Origin: Zetaproteobacteria bacterium | GTDB lineage: Bacteria > Pseudomonadota > Zetaproteobacteria > Mariprofundales > Mariprofundaceae | Direction of reading: 5' to 3' | NCBI GenBank assembly: GCA_021545595.1 | Contig: JAJRVG010000113.1 | Span: 1-18,550 of the forward strand | DNA length: 18,550 nucleotides | Shown: in pieces, positions 1 through 7,396 of the stretch | Layout: each line of letters opens with the position of its first letter | Position numbering within the stretch: the first letter of the stretch is position 1 | Made by a program: the position numbers and the translations under genes | The notes under the pieces: generated by a model | Seen by the model: the letters and a program-made list of their open reading frames with translations, nothing else | What the model was told of the DNA's origin: nothing | Database searches by the model: none

Positions 1-1
1 A

Positions 2-127
2 AAGTTCAATGGCGTTAAAGCCAACTTCGAGTTACACTTAAAGGAGTGCGAATGGCGATGGAAAAAAGATGCAGACACACTCAGCAAAGAGCTGTGGAAA
101 ATACTAAGGGAAGACAGTGCCTGCTAG
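2..127 (+). pseudogene. IS1595/ISXO2-type transposase, C-terminal end (5' part outside window)
   Basis: The frame that enters from the left edge and stops at TAG 125-127 encodes 41 residues. They include FNGV, then FELHLKECEWRW, a pattern typical of the end of the ISXO2-like domain of IS1595-family transposases. The rest of the gene lies left of the window, so whether the element is intact cannot be judged. No terminal inverted repeat could be assigned with certainty on the right side. A 7-bp inverted repeat (TACTAAT at 139-145, ATTAGTA at 162-168) lies just after the stop, but its role is unclear. The family call rests on recognition of this short motif only. Confidence 0.6.
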
Positions 128-476
128 TCTAGAGCCATTACTAATGTATATTGTTTGAGAAATTAGTAGGTAAAAACTAAAAAACAGCGAATATTCAGAA
201 AATAAAGGGCTCAGTTGGCTCATACGGATATGGGAAATGCGGAGAATTGTATGGAACCATCTCCGCTGTGCAGCCGAAGTCAGGAATGACACGCTGCTTT
301 ATATGCCCAGAGCCTCCTCTCTTCAGTACGCCGGATTTTGTCCAAACAGTGAAAGTAACAACACCACGTCATGCCGGGCACGACCCGGCATCCATGGATT
401 CCAGCGTACGCTGGAATGACGGTACTTTACGCTCCTGACGCTTTACCCTTTCTGGAATATCCCTACAAACTCTATG
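128..476. other. Gene-free region between the transposase tail and the suf promoter
   Basis: I see no convincing gene here. The stretch contains the 7-bp inverted repeat at 139-168 and the double-hairpin repeat at 367-421. Short open frames across 237-438 only translate the repeat and lack plausible ribosome binding sites. The rest is AT-rich and without recognisable signals up to the suf promoter. Confidence 0.6.
367..421. repeat. Double-hairpin dispersed intergenic repeat
   Basis: Outer arms CGTCAT (367-372) and ATGACG (416-421) enclose two adjacent hairpins. The first is GCCGGG at 373-378 pairing with CCCGGC at 384-389. The second is a perfect 20-bp palindrome, ATTCCAGCGTACGCTGGAAT, at 398-417. 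The layout matches the well-known proteobacterial intergenic repeats that begin CGTCATxCC and end GGAATGACG. Only this one clear copy is present in the window, so the dispersed nature is inferred from the type. Confidence 0.75.
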
Positions 477-505
477 TTGAAGAGTTTTTTAATCTGGATT
501 AGAAT
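477..505 (+). promoter_or_regulatory. Predicted sigma70-type promoter of the suf operon
   Basis: A -35 box TTGAAG (477-482) and a -10 box TAGAAT (500-505) are separated by exactly 17 bp. Transcription would begin near 511-513. It lies directly upstream of the regulator gene that opens the operon, and no other gene on this strand lies between. Confidence 0.65.
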
Positions 506-506
506 G

Positions 507-526
507 CTCCTGATTAAATTCAGGAG
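507..526. promoter_or_regulatory. Candidate autoregulatory operator overlapping the suf start site and RBS
   Basis: CTCCTGA (507-513) and TCAGGAG (520-526) form a perfect 7-bp dyad around the 6-bp AT-rich centre TTAAAT. It begins one base after the -10 box and covers the expected start of transcription, and its right arm is the AGGAG that could serve as ribosome binding site. The position is typical of a repressor site. Binding by the Rrf2-family regulator encoded just downstream is inferred. The dyad does not obviously match the E. coli IscR type 1 or type 2 consensus. Confidence 0.5.
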
Positions 527-546
527 TGTGCTGTTGTGAGAAAGAT

Positions 547-1032
547 ATGCTCAGGCTGACCAAGCTGACGGATTATGGAATTTTACTGCTGACCCATATA
601 GCGGCAGATGATGCACGCCTGTTTGCATCCAATGACCTCTCCAATGCAACACATATCCCATCCCCAACCGTCAGCAAGGTGCTGCAGGCACTTTTAGGCG
701 CAGGTCTGCTTGAATCGATTCGCGGGGCCAAAGGTGGCTATCGTCTCTCTCGCCCGGCAGCAGAAGTCTCTGTACGTGAGATTATTGACTGTTTTGAAGG
801 GCACATCGCACTGACTGAATGCAATCTGGATGATGGTGAGTGTGAACAGTTGGCATTTTGTGCTACACAGGATAACTGGAAGCGGATCAATGGTGCTGTA
901 CGTGATGCACTGGATAGTATCTCTCTGCAGGATATGACTGAAAAGGATTTTATGCCGGTTTTTTCTATGAAGAAGGTGGTTTCGATCACTCCGGTTGATT
1001 CACCATCCATGACAAACAGCGAGGCTTCGTAA
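547..1032 (+). CDS. sufR: SUF operon regulator, Rrf2/IscR family
   Basis: A 161-residue transcription factor of the Rrf2 family, very probably the Fe-S responsive regulator of this operon. The N-terminus MLRLTKLTDYGILLLTHIA is characteristic of the SUF-associated Rrf2 regulators first defined in Xanthomonas-like bacteria. A winged-helix domain with SPTVSKVLQ as the recognition-helix region follows, then the wing GAKGGYRL. Three cysteines at 92, 99 and 105 fit the Fe-S ligand spacing of IscR (92, 98, 104); the equivalent of the fourth IscR ligand, a His, is not obvious. I chose ATG 547 over an upstream in-frame GTG at 526 because the family starts at this Met and GTG 526 would overlap the AGGAG. 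The stop overlaps the sufB ATG by one base (TAATG), indicating translational coupling. The symbol sufR is used loosely; this is not the cyanobacterial SufR. Confidence 0.88.
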   Translation: MLRLTKLTDYGILLLTHIAADDARLFASNDLSNATHIPSPTVSKVLQALLGAGLLESIRGAKGGYRLSRPAAEVSVREIIDCFEGHIALTECNLDDGECEQLAFCATQDNWKRINGAVRDALDSISLQDMTEKDFMPVFSMKKVVSITPVDSPSMTNSEAS

Positions 1033-2489
1033 TGGCAACGAACCAGGAACTCAATGATCAGCTTAAGGCTCGCGAATATGGTGCCGGATTTGTTACCGAT
1101 ATTGACGCAGATACCCTGCCTCCCGGTCTGAATGAAGATGTGATTTGCATGATATCGGCCAAAAAGAGCGAGCCTGAGTGGCTGCTTAACTGGCGGCTGG
1201 AGGCATTTCGTCATTGGCAGACCATGAATGAACCAAAATAGGCCAACGTTCATCATGAGCCGATTGATTATCAGGCGATATCCTATTATTCGGCACCAAA
1301 GTCGGCTGATGACGGGCCGGAGAGTCTGGATGAAGTTGATCCGAAGCTTCTGGAAACCTATGCAAAACTGGGTATCCCGCTGCGTGAGCAGGAGTTTCTG
1401 GCAGGGGTAAAGAATGTGGCTGTTGATGCCGTATTTGATTCGGTTTCAGTTGCAACGACGTTTAAAGGCAAACTGAAAGAGGCGGGCGTTATTTTCTGCC
1501 CGATCTCTGAGGCGGTTCGCGATTATCCCGAACTGGTACAGCAGTATCTCGGCACCGTTGTACCAACCGGGGACAATTTTTTTGCTGCACTTAATTCAGC
1601 AGTGTTTACCGATGGCTCATTTGTGTTCATTCCGAAAGGGGTGCGTTGCCCGATGGAGCTCTCCACCTATTTCCGTATCAATGCGCTCAATACCGGGCAG
1701 TTTGAGCGGACGCTGATTATTGCTGAAGCAGGTTCACATGTGAGTTACCTTGAAGGGTGTACGGCTCCGATGCGTGATGAGAACCAGTTGCATGCGGCGG
1801 TGGTTGAGCTGGTGGCGCTTGAAGATGCTCAGATTAAGTACTCAACGGTGCAGAACTGGTATCCGGGGGATGAGAATGGCGTTGGTGGCATCTATAACTT
1901 TGTTACCAAGCGTGGTGAATGTCGCGGAGACAGAGCCAAGATATCCTGGACTCAGGTTGAGACCGGCAGTGCCATCACATGGAAGTACCCAAGCTGTGTG
2001 CTCAAGGGTGATGATTCTGTGGGCGAGTTCTATTCGGTGGCATTGACCAGTAATTATCAACAGGCAGATACCGGAACCAAGATGATTCACCTGGGCAGAA
2101 ACACCAAAAGCACCATTATCTCCAAAGGTATATCGGCAGGGCACGGGCAACAGTCCTATCGTGGTTTGGTAAAGATCAGCAAAGATGCGGAGGGTGCCCG
2201 CAACTATACGCAGTGTGACTCACTGCTGCTGGGGAAAACATGCGGTGCGCACACTTTTCCATATATAGAGGTAAAAAATCCGACTGCCATTGTGGAGCAT
2301 GAGGCGACCACCTCAAAGATTGGTGATGATCAGCTTTTCTATTGTCAGCAACGAGGCATCTCTGAAGAGGATGCGGTTTCACTGATCGTGAATGGCTTTT
2401 GTAAAGAGGTGTTCAACGAGCTGCCGATGGAGTTTGCGGTTGAGGCGAACCGGTTAATGGAAGTATCACTTGAAGGTGCAGTCGGATGA
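1032..2489 (+). pseudogene. sufB: SufB, Fe-S scaffold subunit, interrupted by an in-frame TAG at codon 70
   Basis: SufB forms the SufBC2D complex on which new Fe-S clusters are assembled. Read through the stop, the frame gives 485 residues, close to the 495 of E. coli SufB, and aligns along its whole length. Examples are SEPEWLLNWRLEAFRHW near the start, FVFIPKGVRCPMELSTYFRIN, TQCDSLLLG followed by CGAHTFPYIE, and VEHEATTSKIG. Cys404 matches the E. coli active-site Cys405. TAG at 1239-1241 falls in EPK-stop-ANVHHEPIDYQ, where SufB proteins have Trp; one G-to-A change of TGG explains it, and no frame change occurs. The downstream part (from GTG 1416, with AGGGG at 1402-1406) could be translated separately as 357 residues lacking the N-terminal domain. 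It could be a true null, a sequencing error, or a suppressed codon; the rest of the frame is unworn, so any lesion is recent. Confidence 0.9.
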
Positions 2490-2671
2490 CCCATACATGG
2501 ATGTATGGCGGACGAGCCTGTGAGGCCGTAAGCATCGGGAAATCATACTTTTTCGGTGCGTGCAAGGCGAAAGGCAGGGTGCCTGAAGCCGGATCAAACA
2601 AACTGCCGATGGAGTTTGCGGTTGAGGCCAATCGACTTATGGAAGTGAGCCTTGAAGGTGCAGTCGGATGA
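2421..2671 (+). repeat. Direct repeat: sufB 3' end present twice (2421-2489 and 2603-2671)
   Basis: The last 22 codons plus stop of sufB recur 182 bp downstream. The two 69-bp copies differ at 9 bases in six codons (GCG/GCC, AAC/AAT, CGG/CGA, TTA/CTT, GTA/GTG, TCA/AGC), and every change is synonymous, so both encode the same tail ending LEGAVG. The first eight codons are identical. The second copy has no gene body: upstream of it the similarity fades near 2590-2600. It is followed, like the first, by a palindromic element. It looks like the leftover tail of another sufB allele. Confidence 0.9.
2490..2599. repeat. Intergenic palindromic element, copy A (after sufB)
   Basis: It starts with the inverted repeat CCATACATGGATGTATGG at 2491-2508, followed by GCGGACGAG, a middle section with weaker pairing, and GGCAGGGTGCC near the end. 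It has the same layout as the element at 2672-2783 but only moderate identity. One reading frame happens to be open through it into the second sufB tail; I consider that accidental. Confidence 0.65.
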
Positions 2672-2783
2672 TCCATACATGGACGTATGGCGGGCGAGTG
2701 TCCGAGACCGTTAGCAGAGCAAAACCGCGTTTTTGCGGAGCGAATGAAGCCGAGGGCAGGATGCTCCGAGGCGGATGGAGAAA
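2672..2783. repeat. Intergenic palindromic element, copy B (before sufC)
   Basis: It starts with CCATACATGGACGTATGG at 2673-2690, then GCGGGCGAG, and ends around GGGCAGGATGCTCCGAGGCGGA. In the middle GCAAAA and TTTTGC form a further inverted repeat around CCGCGT. It is related to the element at 2490-2599. It fills nearly the whole gap before sufC, and the sufC ribosome binding site GGAG (2777-2780) lies in or at its right edge. Confidence 0.65.
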
Positions 2784-2785
2784 AC

Positions 2786-3538
2786 ATGCTGAAGATTGAA
2801 AACTTACACGTAAACGTTGGTGGCAAGGATATCCTGAAAGGGATCACGCTTGATGTGAAGGCGGGGGAAGTCCACGCAGTGATGGGGCCAAACGGCTCGG
2901 GCAAAAGCACGCTCTCCAATGTGATTGCAGGCCATGATGGTTACGAAGTGACATCAGGAAGTGTGATCTACAAGGGCCGGAACCTGCTGGAGATGAGTCC
3001 TGAGGAGCGTGCATGGGAGGGTATCTTCCTTGCGTTTCAGTACCCGGTGGAGATTCCGGGTGTAAACAACACCTATCTTCTGAAGGCTGGCCTGAATGCC
3101 AAGCGCAAACATCTGGGTCTGGATGAGCTGGATGCCATAGATTTCATGCAGATCGTTAAAGAGAAGGCAGATCTGGTTCAACTGGATCACTCTTTTCTGA
3201 GCCGTGCTGTGAATGAAGGCTTCTCCGGTGGAGAGAAGAAGAGAAATGAGATTTTTCAGATGGCAGTGCTGGAGCCATCACTGGCGCTGCTTGATGAGAC
3301 CGACTCCGGCCTTGATATTGATGCACTGCGTATCGTAGCAGGCGGTGTGAACAAGCTTCGCTCTCCTGATCGAGCCGTGGTGCTGATTACTCACTATCAA
3401 CGATTGCTTAACTACATTGAGCCGGATGTGGTTCATGTATTGGCCGATGGCCAGATTTTGAAGAGTGGTGACAAGGCACTGGCACTGGAGCTTGAAGAGC
3501 GTGGCTATGATTGGGTGCTTGAAGAGACCTCTGTATGA
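2786..3538 (+). CDS. sufC: SufC, ABC-type ATPase of the SUF scaffold
   Basis: SufC is the soluble ATPase of the SufBCD scaffold; ATP binding reshapes SufB-SufD during cluster assembly. The product has 250 residues, a normal length. Walker A GPNGSGKST is at residues 34-42, with the Lys at 40 as in E. coli. The signature region reads GFSGGEKKRNEI, followed by the Walker B segment LALLDETDSGLDIDAL and the switch histidine in VLITHYQR. ATG 2786 is preceded by GGAG with five bases of spacing; a longer in-frame start at 2687 lies inside the repeat and would add non-homologous residues. The stop overlaps the sufD ATG (ATGA at 3535-3538), so the two are translationally coupled. Confidence 0.96.
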   Translation: MLKIENLHVNVGGKDILKGITLDVKAGEVHAVMGPNGSGKSTLSNVIAGHDGYEVTSGSVIYKGRNLLEMSPEERAWEGIFLAFQYPVEIPGVNNTYLLKAGLNAKRKHLGLDELDAIDFMQIVKEKADLVQLDHSFLSRAVNEGFSGGEKKRNEIFQMAVLEPSLALLDETDSGLDIDALRIVAGGVNKLRSPDRAVVLITHYQRLLNYIEPDVVHVLADGQILKSGDKALALELEERGYDWVLEETSV

Positions 3539-4875
3539 ACCATGCTGCTGAACTGACCGCCCGGCTTCAGGCACAGTTGCCTACAATTCAGAATGAGCTT
3601 CCAGGCTCACATGAATCATGGGTACGTGTGATGCGAAAGCGTGCACTGGATAGCTTTTTCAAACATGGCATTCCCACCACACGGAATGAGGCGTGGAAAT
3701 ACACAGACGTCAGGAAATATGTAGACAGGCTGGGTGCTTTTGCTGTTGAGAAACCGGCATCGGAGATCTCAGTGGAGGCTTTATCAAGCTTCTACTTCGG
3801 GGAACTGGATTGCCACCGGATAGTGATCGTGGATGGCCGCGTATCATCGGAGCTCTCCTCACTCAGGAGCCTTCCCGCCGGTGTACGTATTGAAAGTATG
3901 GCAAGAATACTTGTCGAAGAGGCCTATCTGCTGGAGCCATACCTGCATGACCAGCATCTCTCCGGCTCTTTTGCCGAGTTGAACGCGGCGGTCATGCATG
4001 ATGGCATCTACATCGATATTCCTGATGGGGTCGTGGTTGAGAAGCCCATCCACCTGCTTTTTCTTTCACATAAACGGGATGAAGACTCCAGCCATATCAG
4101 AAACCTCATTGTTGCGGGCGAGTATAGCCAGGCAACAGTTATTGAACATTTTGGATCACTGGGTGGAAGCCGCGCATTGATCAATGTTGCCACAGATGTT
4201 GAGCTGCATGCGGGGGCAAGGCTTGAGCACTATAAGTTGCAGCAATCCGACATCAACGAAGTAAATATCGGTTCGGTGCGCGTGCATCAGCATCGCGACA
4301 GTTATTACCACTCCCACTCGGTTGCATTTGGTGCAGCACTGTCACGCAGAGATATCCATGTTGAGATGAATGGTGAGGGTGCCGAGTGTCTACTCAATGG
4401 TCTCTACCTTGTGGGTGGCAGGCAGCATGTGGATCATCATACCCGCATCGATCATGTTCGCCCTGATTGCAGAAGCAGGGAATCCTATAAAGGCATTATT
4501 GATGGGCGGGCAAGGGCAGTATTCAATGGCAAGGTTGTGGTTCATACAGGTGCAGATAAAACGGATTCGGCTCAGTCCAATGCCAACCTGTTGCTCTCTG
4601 ACAGGGCCGAGATTGATACCAAACCTGATCTGGAGATTCACGCCGATGATGTGAAGTGTGCCCATGGCGCAACCGTGGGGCAGCTGGACATGAATCAGCT
4701 CTTCTATCTGAGATCACGCGGCTTAACTGTTGAGGAGGCACGTAACGTGCTGATGTTTGCATTTGCAGATGAGGTGTTGGCTAAAATCAAGCTGCCTGAG
4801 GTGCGACGTTATCTGGAGCGGGTCGCATTTGAAAAGCTGCCGGGCGCTACAGCCCTTGAAGGGATGCTGGTGTAG
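3535..4875 (+). CDS. sufD: SufD, Fe-S scaffold subunit
   Basis: SufD pairs with SufB through a shared beta-helix and is needed for iron entry to the scaffold. The product has 446 residues, in the usual 420-450 range. The N-terminal region has the conserved RNEAWKYTDVRKY. The C-terminal core has CAHGATVGQLDMNQLFYLRSRG, whose His377 and Cys375 correspond to the functionally important His360 and Cys358 of E. coli SufD. The frame is intact. It overlaps sufC by 4 nt and is followed after 4 nt by sufS, so B, C, D and S probably share one mRNA. Confidence 0.95.
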   Translation: MNHAAELTARLQAQLPTIQNELPGSHESWVRVMRKRALDSFFKHGIPTTRNEAWKYTDVRKYVDRLGAFAVEKPASEISVEALSSFYFGELDCHRIVIVDGRVSSELSSLRSLPAGVRIESMARILVEEAYLLEPYLHDQHLSGSFAELNAAVMHDGIYIDIPDGVVVEKPIHLLFLSHKRDEDSSHIRNLIVAGEYSQATVIEHFGSLGGSRALINVATDVELHAGARLEHYKLQQSDINEVNIGSVRVHQHRDSYYHSHSVAFGAALSRRDIHVEMNGEGAECLLNGLYLVGGRQHVDHHTRIDHVRPDCRSRESYKGIIDGRARAVFNGKVVVHTGADKTDSAQSNANLLLSDRAEIDTKPDLEIHADDVKCAHGATVGQLDMNQLFYLRSRGLTVEEARNVLMFAFADEVLAKIKLPEVRRYLERVAFEKLPGATALEGMLV

Positions 4876-4879
4876 GCCA

Positions 4880-6106
4880 ATGGATATGAAGCATGACATT
4901 TCAGTAATTCGTGGAGATTTCCCAATCCTGCATCAGGAGGTTTATGGTAAACCGCTGGTCTACCTCGATAACGCAGCAACCACTCAAAAGCCACAGTGCG
5001 TCATTGACACAGTTCGCCATTATTACGAAAAGGACAATGCTAATATCCATCGGGGTGTACATCTCCTTTCTGAACGTGCGACGGCCGATTATGAAGCTGC
5101 ACGGGAGACCATTCGGCTGTTTTTTAATGCGAAATCCAGCAAAGAGGTGGTTTTCACCCGGGGTGCAACGGAGAGTATTAATCTGGTCGCCACCTCCTGG
5201 GGCAATGCAAATGTTGGCAAAGGTGATGAAGTACTGATCACGCATATGGAACATCACTCCAATATTGTGCCGTGGCAAATGCTCTGTGATCGAGTCGGGG
5301 CAAGCCTGAAAGTCGTGCCAATGAATGCAGCGGGTGAGCTGGAGATGGATGCATTTGAGACATTGCTCTCCGACCGTACAAAGCTTGTTGGTGTTGTGCA
5401 CATGTCCAATGCCCTGGGGACGATCAACCCGGTTGGAACCATGATTAAAAAGGCCCACGCGGTGGGTGCGAAAGTTTTGGTGGATGGGGCACAGGCAGCA
5501 GCACACATGGCTGTAGATCTACAGGCTCTGGATGCTGATTTTTATGTCACATCAGCACACAAAATGTATGGCCCGACGGGTGTTGGCGTTTTGGTAGGCA
5601 GAGAGGTGCTACTGGATGCCATGCCGCCATATCAGGGTGGTGGTGACATGATTCTGACTGTGACATTTGAAAAGTCACAGTACAATGATCTGCCGCATAA
5701 ATTTGAGGCAGGCACGCCGAACATTGCCGGAGCGATTGGTTTTGGCAGGGCTATTAAATATATTGAAAGCATTGGTTTTAAAGCTATTGAAGCATGTGAA
5801 AAGAAGCTGCTGACTTACGCCATACAAAAGGCTGCAGACTTTGATGGTCTGCGCCAGATTGGCACTGCCGGTAACAGAGCCTGCATACTCTCTTTTGTAC
5901 TTGATGGCGTGCATCCACATGATCTGGGGACCATCCTGGATCGTGAAGGTGTGGCTATTCGGGCAGGACATCACTGTGCGATGCCAGTGATGCAATTTTA
6001 CGGTGTTCCGGCTACGGCACGGGCATCATTTTCCATATACAACACTAAGGCGGAAGTGGATGTTCTGTTTACTGCATTGGCCAAAGCACAGGCTATGTTT
6101 GCATGA
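4880..6106 (+). CDS. sufS: SufS, group II cysteine desulfurase
   Basis: A PLP enzyme that removes sulfur from L-cysteine as a persulfide and supplies it to the SUF scaffold. The product has 408 residues. It contains LVYLDNAATTQKP near the start, the PLP-binding lysine K228 in TSAHKMYGPTG, and the persulfide-carrying cysteine C366 in RAGHHCAMPVM. Both are two residues later than in E. coli SufS (226 and 364). ATG 4880 fits this numbering; ATG 4886 is the alternative, and neither has a strong ribosome binding site, so coupling to sufD is likely. It needs a partner sulfur acceptor, and SufU is encoded next. Confidence 0.95.
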   Translation: MDMKHDISVIRGDFPILHQEVYGKPLVYLDNAATTQKPQCVIDTVRHYYEKDNANIHRGVHLLSERATADYEAARETIRLFFNAKSSKEVVFTRGATESINLVATSWGNANVGKGDEVLITHMEHHSNIVPWQMLCDRVGASLKVVPMNAAGELEMDAFETLLSDRTKLVGVVHMSNALGTINPVGTMIKKAHAVGAKVLVDGAQAAAHMAVDLQALDADFYVTSAHKMYGPTGVGVLVGREVLLDAMPPYQGGGDMILTVTFEKSQYNDLPHKFEAGTPNIAGAIGFGRAIKYIESIGFKAIEACEKKLLTYAIQKAADFDGLRQIGTAGNRACILSFVLDGVHPHDLGTILDREGVAIRAGHHCAMPVMQFYGVPATARASFSIYNTKAEVDVLFTALAKAQAMFA

Positions 6107-6112
6107 AGAGTA

Positions 6113-6164
6113 TGAACCACAATCCCCCAGGGGAGCCTCTCTTGTTTCACAATTCACCTTCAGG
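6113..6164. repeat. 52-bp intergenic repeat, copy 1 (sufS-sufU gap)
   Basis: It runs from TGAACCACAATCCCCCAGGG to CACCTTCAGG and matches the copy at 6721-6772 in 47 of 52 positions. TCCCC and GGGGA stand as an inverted repeat with a two-base centre. It occupies the 129-bp gap between sufS and sufU, in which I see no gene. Confidence 0.85.
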
Positions 6165-6238
6165 TACAAAGACACAAAGGAAGAAGAAAACCAGTATGGT
6201 GTTGTCTTTCGTCCTCGTAGTGAAAAAAGGTTTGTGTG

Positions 6239-6691
6239 ATGTTTAATCTCAGTGATTTATATCAACAGGTCATCATTGATCACACCAAAAGTCCACGAAA
6301 TTTCGGCAGGCTGGAGCCATGCAATCATGATGCGGAGGGGTATAACCCGTTGTGTGGCGATCAGCTGCATGTCTACCTGCAGATCAATGACAGTAATGTC
6401 ATCGAAGATGTGAAATTTGAGGGGCAGGGATGCTCGATTTCCACAGCGTCAGCCTCATTGATGACAGAGGCACTTAAGGGGAAATCGGTTGATGAATTTG
6501 AACACCTGTTTGAAGCGTTCCATACCATGGCGACTGCTGACATATCCGAGACTCCGGATGAAGCTGTGTTAGGGAAGCTGGCAGTACTGGCAGGTGTGAA
6601 AGAGTTTCCGGCCCGGATCAAATGCGCCACGCTTTGCTGGCATACATTGAAATCAGCAATCGAAGATGGTGGCACGGCGAGGACCGAGTAA
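6239..6691 (+). CDS. sufU: SufU-like sulfur relay protein
   Basis: A 150-residue zinc-type SufU/IscU-fold protein that probably accepts sulfur from SufS and passes it to SufB. The ligand set is present: Cys39 with Asp41 in NPLCGD, Cys65 in GQGCSISTASASLM, and Cys129 in FPARIKCATLCW. The spacing and the long insert before the last cysteine match Bacillus SufU (Cys41, Asp43, Cys66, Cys128) rather than IscU. ATG 6239 follows AAGG at 6227-6230; an adjacent in-frame GTG at 6236 would add one residue. No sufE or sufA is seen, which fits SufU replacing SufE. Confidence 0.92.
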   Translation: MFNLSDLYQQVIIDHTKSPRNFGRLEPCNHDAEGYNPLCGDQLHVYLQINDSNVIEDVKFEGQGCSISTASASLMTEALKGKSVDEFEHLFEAFHTMATADISETPDEAVLGKLAVLAGVKEFPARIKCATLCWHTLKSAIEDGGTARTE

Positions 6692-6720
6692 GTGATGAGC
6701 CACGAAAAACTGACAGAATT

Positions 6721-6772
6721 TGAACCGCAATCCCCCAGGGGAGTCTCTCCTGTTTCACAATTCGGCTTCAGG
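6721..6772. repeat. 52-bp intergenic repeat, copy 2 (sufU-sufT gap)
   Basis: It is a direct repeat of 6113-6164 with five substitutions, from TGAACCGCAATCCCCCAGGG to GGCTTCAGG. The two copies sit in the same orientation and frame the sufU gene. The gap of 137 bp holds no gene that I can recognise. Confidence 0.85.
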
Positions 6773-6828
6773 CATGCAGGCATAAAGACCATTTTTGTTT
6801 TGCTCAGTGGTTTTTAAGGATTTCAACA

Positions 6829-7383
6829 ATGACTATTGGTGATATGATTACAGTGATCCGCGATGTTGATGCGGTTTTGATCCCGTTGGGTACACCCGTG
6901 ATGATTCCCAAGGGGGCAGAGGTACAGATGACTCAGGAGCTGGGTGGTAGTTACACGGTTGCTGTGAATGGCAACCTGGCAAGGGTTGAGGGTACAGATG
7001 CAGATGCTCTTGGCATCACAGGGTCTGAAACAGTAGCGAAGCCGGAGCATCAGCCCGTTGCTGAAGGCCCGGTCAGTAAAGATGAGCTCTGGAATGTACT
7101 TAAAACCTGCTATGACCCGGAAATTCCAGTCAATATTGTTGACCTTGGGCTTGTCTATGATTGCCACGTGGTGGAGACCGATGAGGGGAACAATCATGTA
7201 GATATTTTGATGACCCTGACAGCACCGGGGTGCGGTATGGGCCCGTTCATTGTCGATGATGTTCGCCAGAAGGTACTCAGTGTTGCCAATGTCTCGGATG
7301 TACATGTTGAGCTTGTGTTTGATCCGCCATGGGATCGCTCAATGATGAGTGATGAGGCGAAGCTGCAACTGGGCATGTTCTAG
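6829..7383 (+). CDS. sufT: SufT, Fe-S cluster maturation factor (long form, MIP18/DUF59 family)
   Basis: SufT helps Fe-S maturation under high demand; its exact chemistry is not settled. The product has 184 residues and matches the long SufT type. The N-terminal part has IPKGAEVQMTQELGGSYTV and ends near DADALG at about residues 55-65. The MIP18/DUF59 domain (about 80-165) has VNIVDLGLVYD, the cysteine motif TAPGCGMGP, and VELVFDPPWDRSMMS near the end. The frame is intact. It follows sufU after 137 bp, most of which is occupied by the 52-bp repeat and its flanks. Confidence 0.93.
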   Translation: MTIGDMITVIRDVDAVLIPLGTPVMIPKGAEVQMTQELGGSYTVAVNGNLARVEGTDADALGITGSETVAKPEHQPVAEGPVSKDELWNVLKTCYDPEIPVNIVDLGLVYDCHVVETDEGNNHVDILMTLTAPGCGMGPFIVDDVRQKVLSVANVSDVHVELVFDPPWDRSMMSDEAKLQLGMF

Positions 7384-7396
7384 GGTCGAAGCGTCC

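Noticed and set aside
237..438. Short open frames upstream of the suf promoter, ending in residues such as RHAGHDPASM
   Set aside because: They translate the double-hairpin repeat, have no ribosome binding site, and such peptides are a common artefact of this repeat type.
1239..1241. Recoding of the sufB TAG as pyrrolysine or as a general genetic-code change
   Set aside because: The expected residue is Trp and other genes here end normally with TAG (for example sufD and sufT); no pyl genes are visible. A nonsense mutation or sequencing error is simpler.
2486..2671. A 61-codon open frame running from the sufB stop into the second sufB tail
   Set aside because: Only its last 22 codons resemble a protein; the first part is the palindromic element. 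I treat it as a scar, not a gene.
4901..5506. Long minus-strand frames opposite sufB, sufS, rpfC and the M48 gene
   Set aside because: They are antisense shadows of well-supported genes and show no family motifs.
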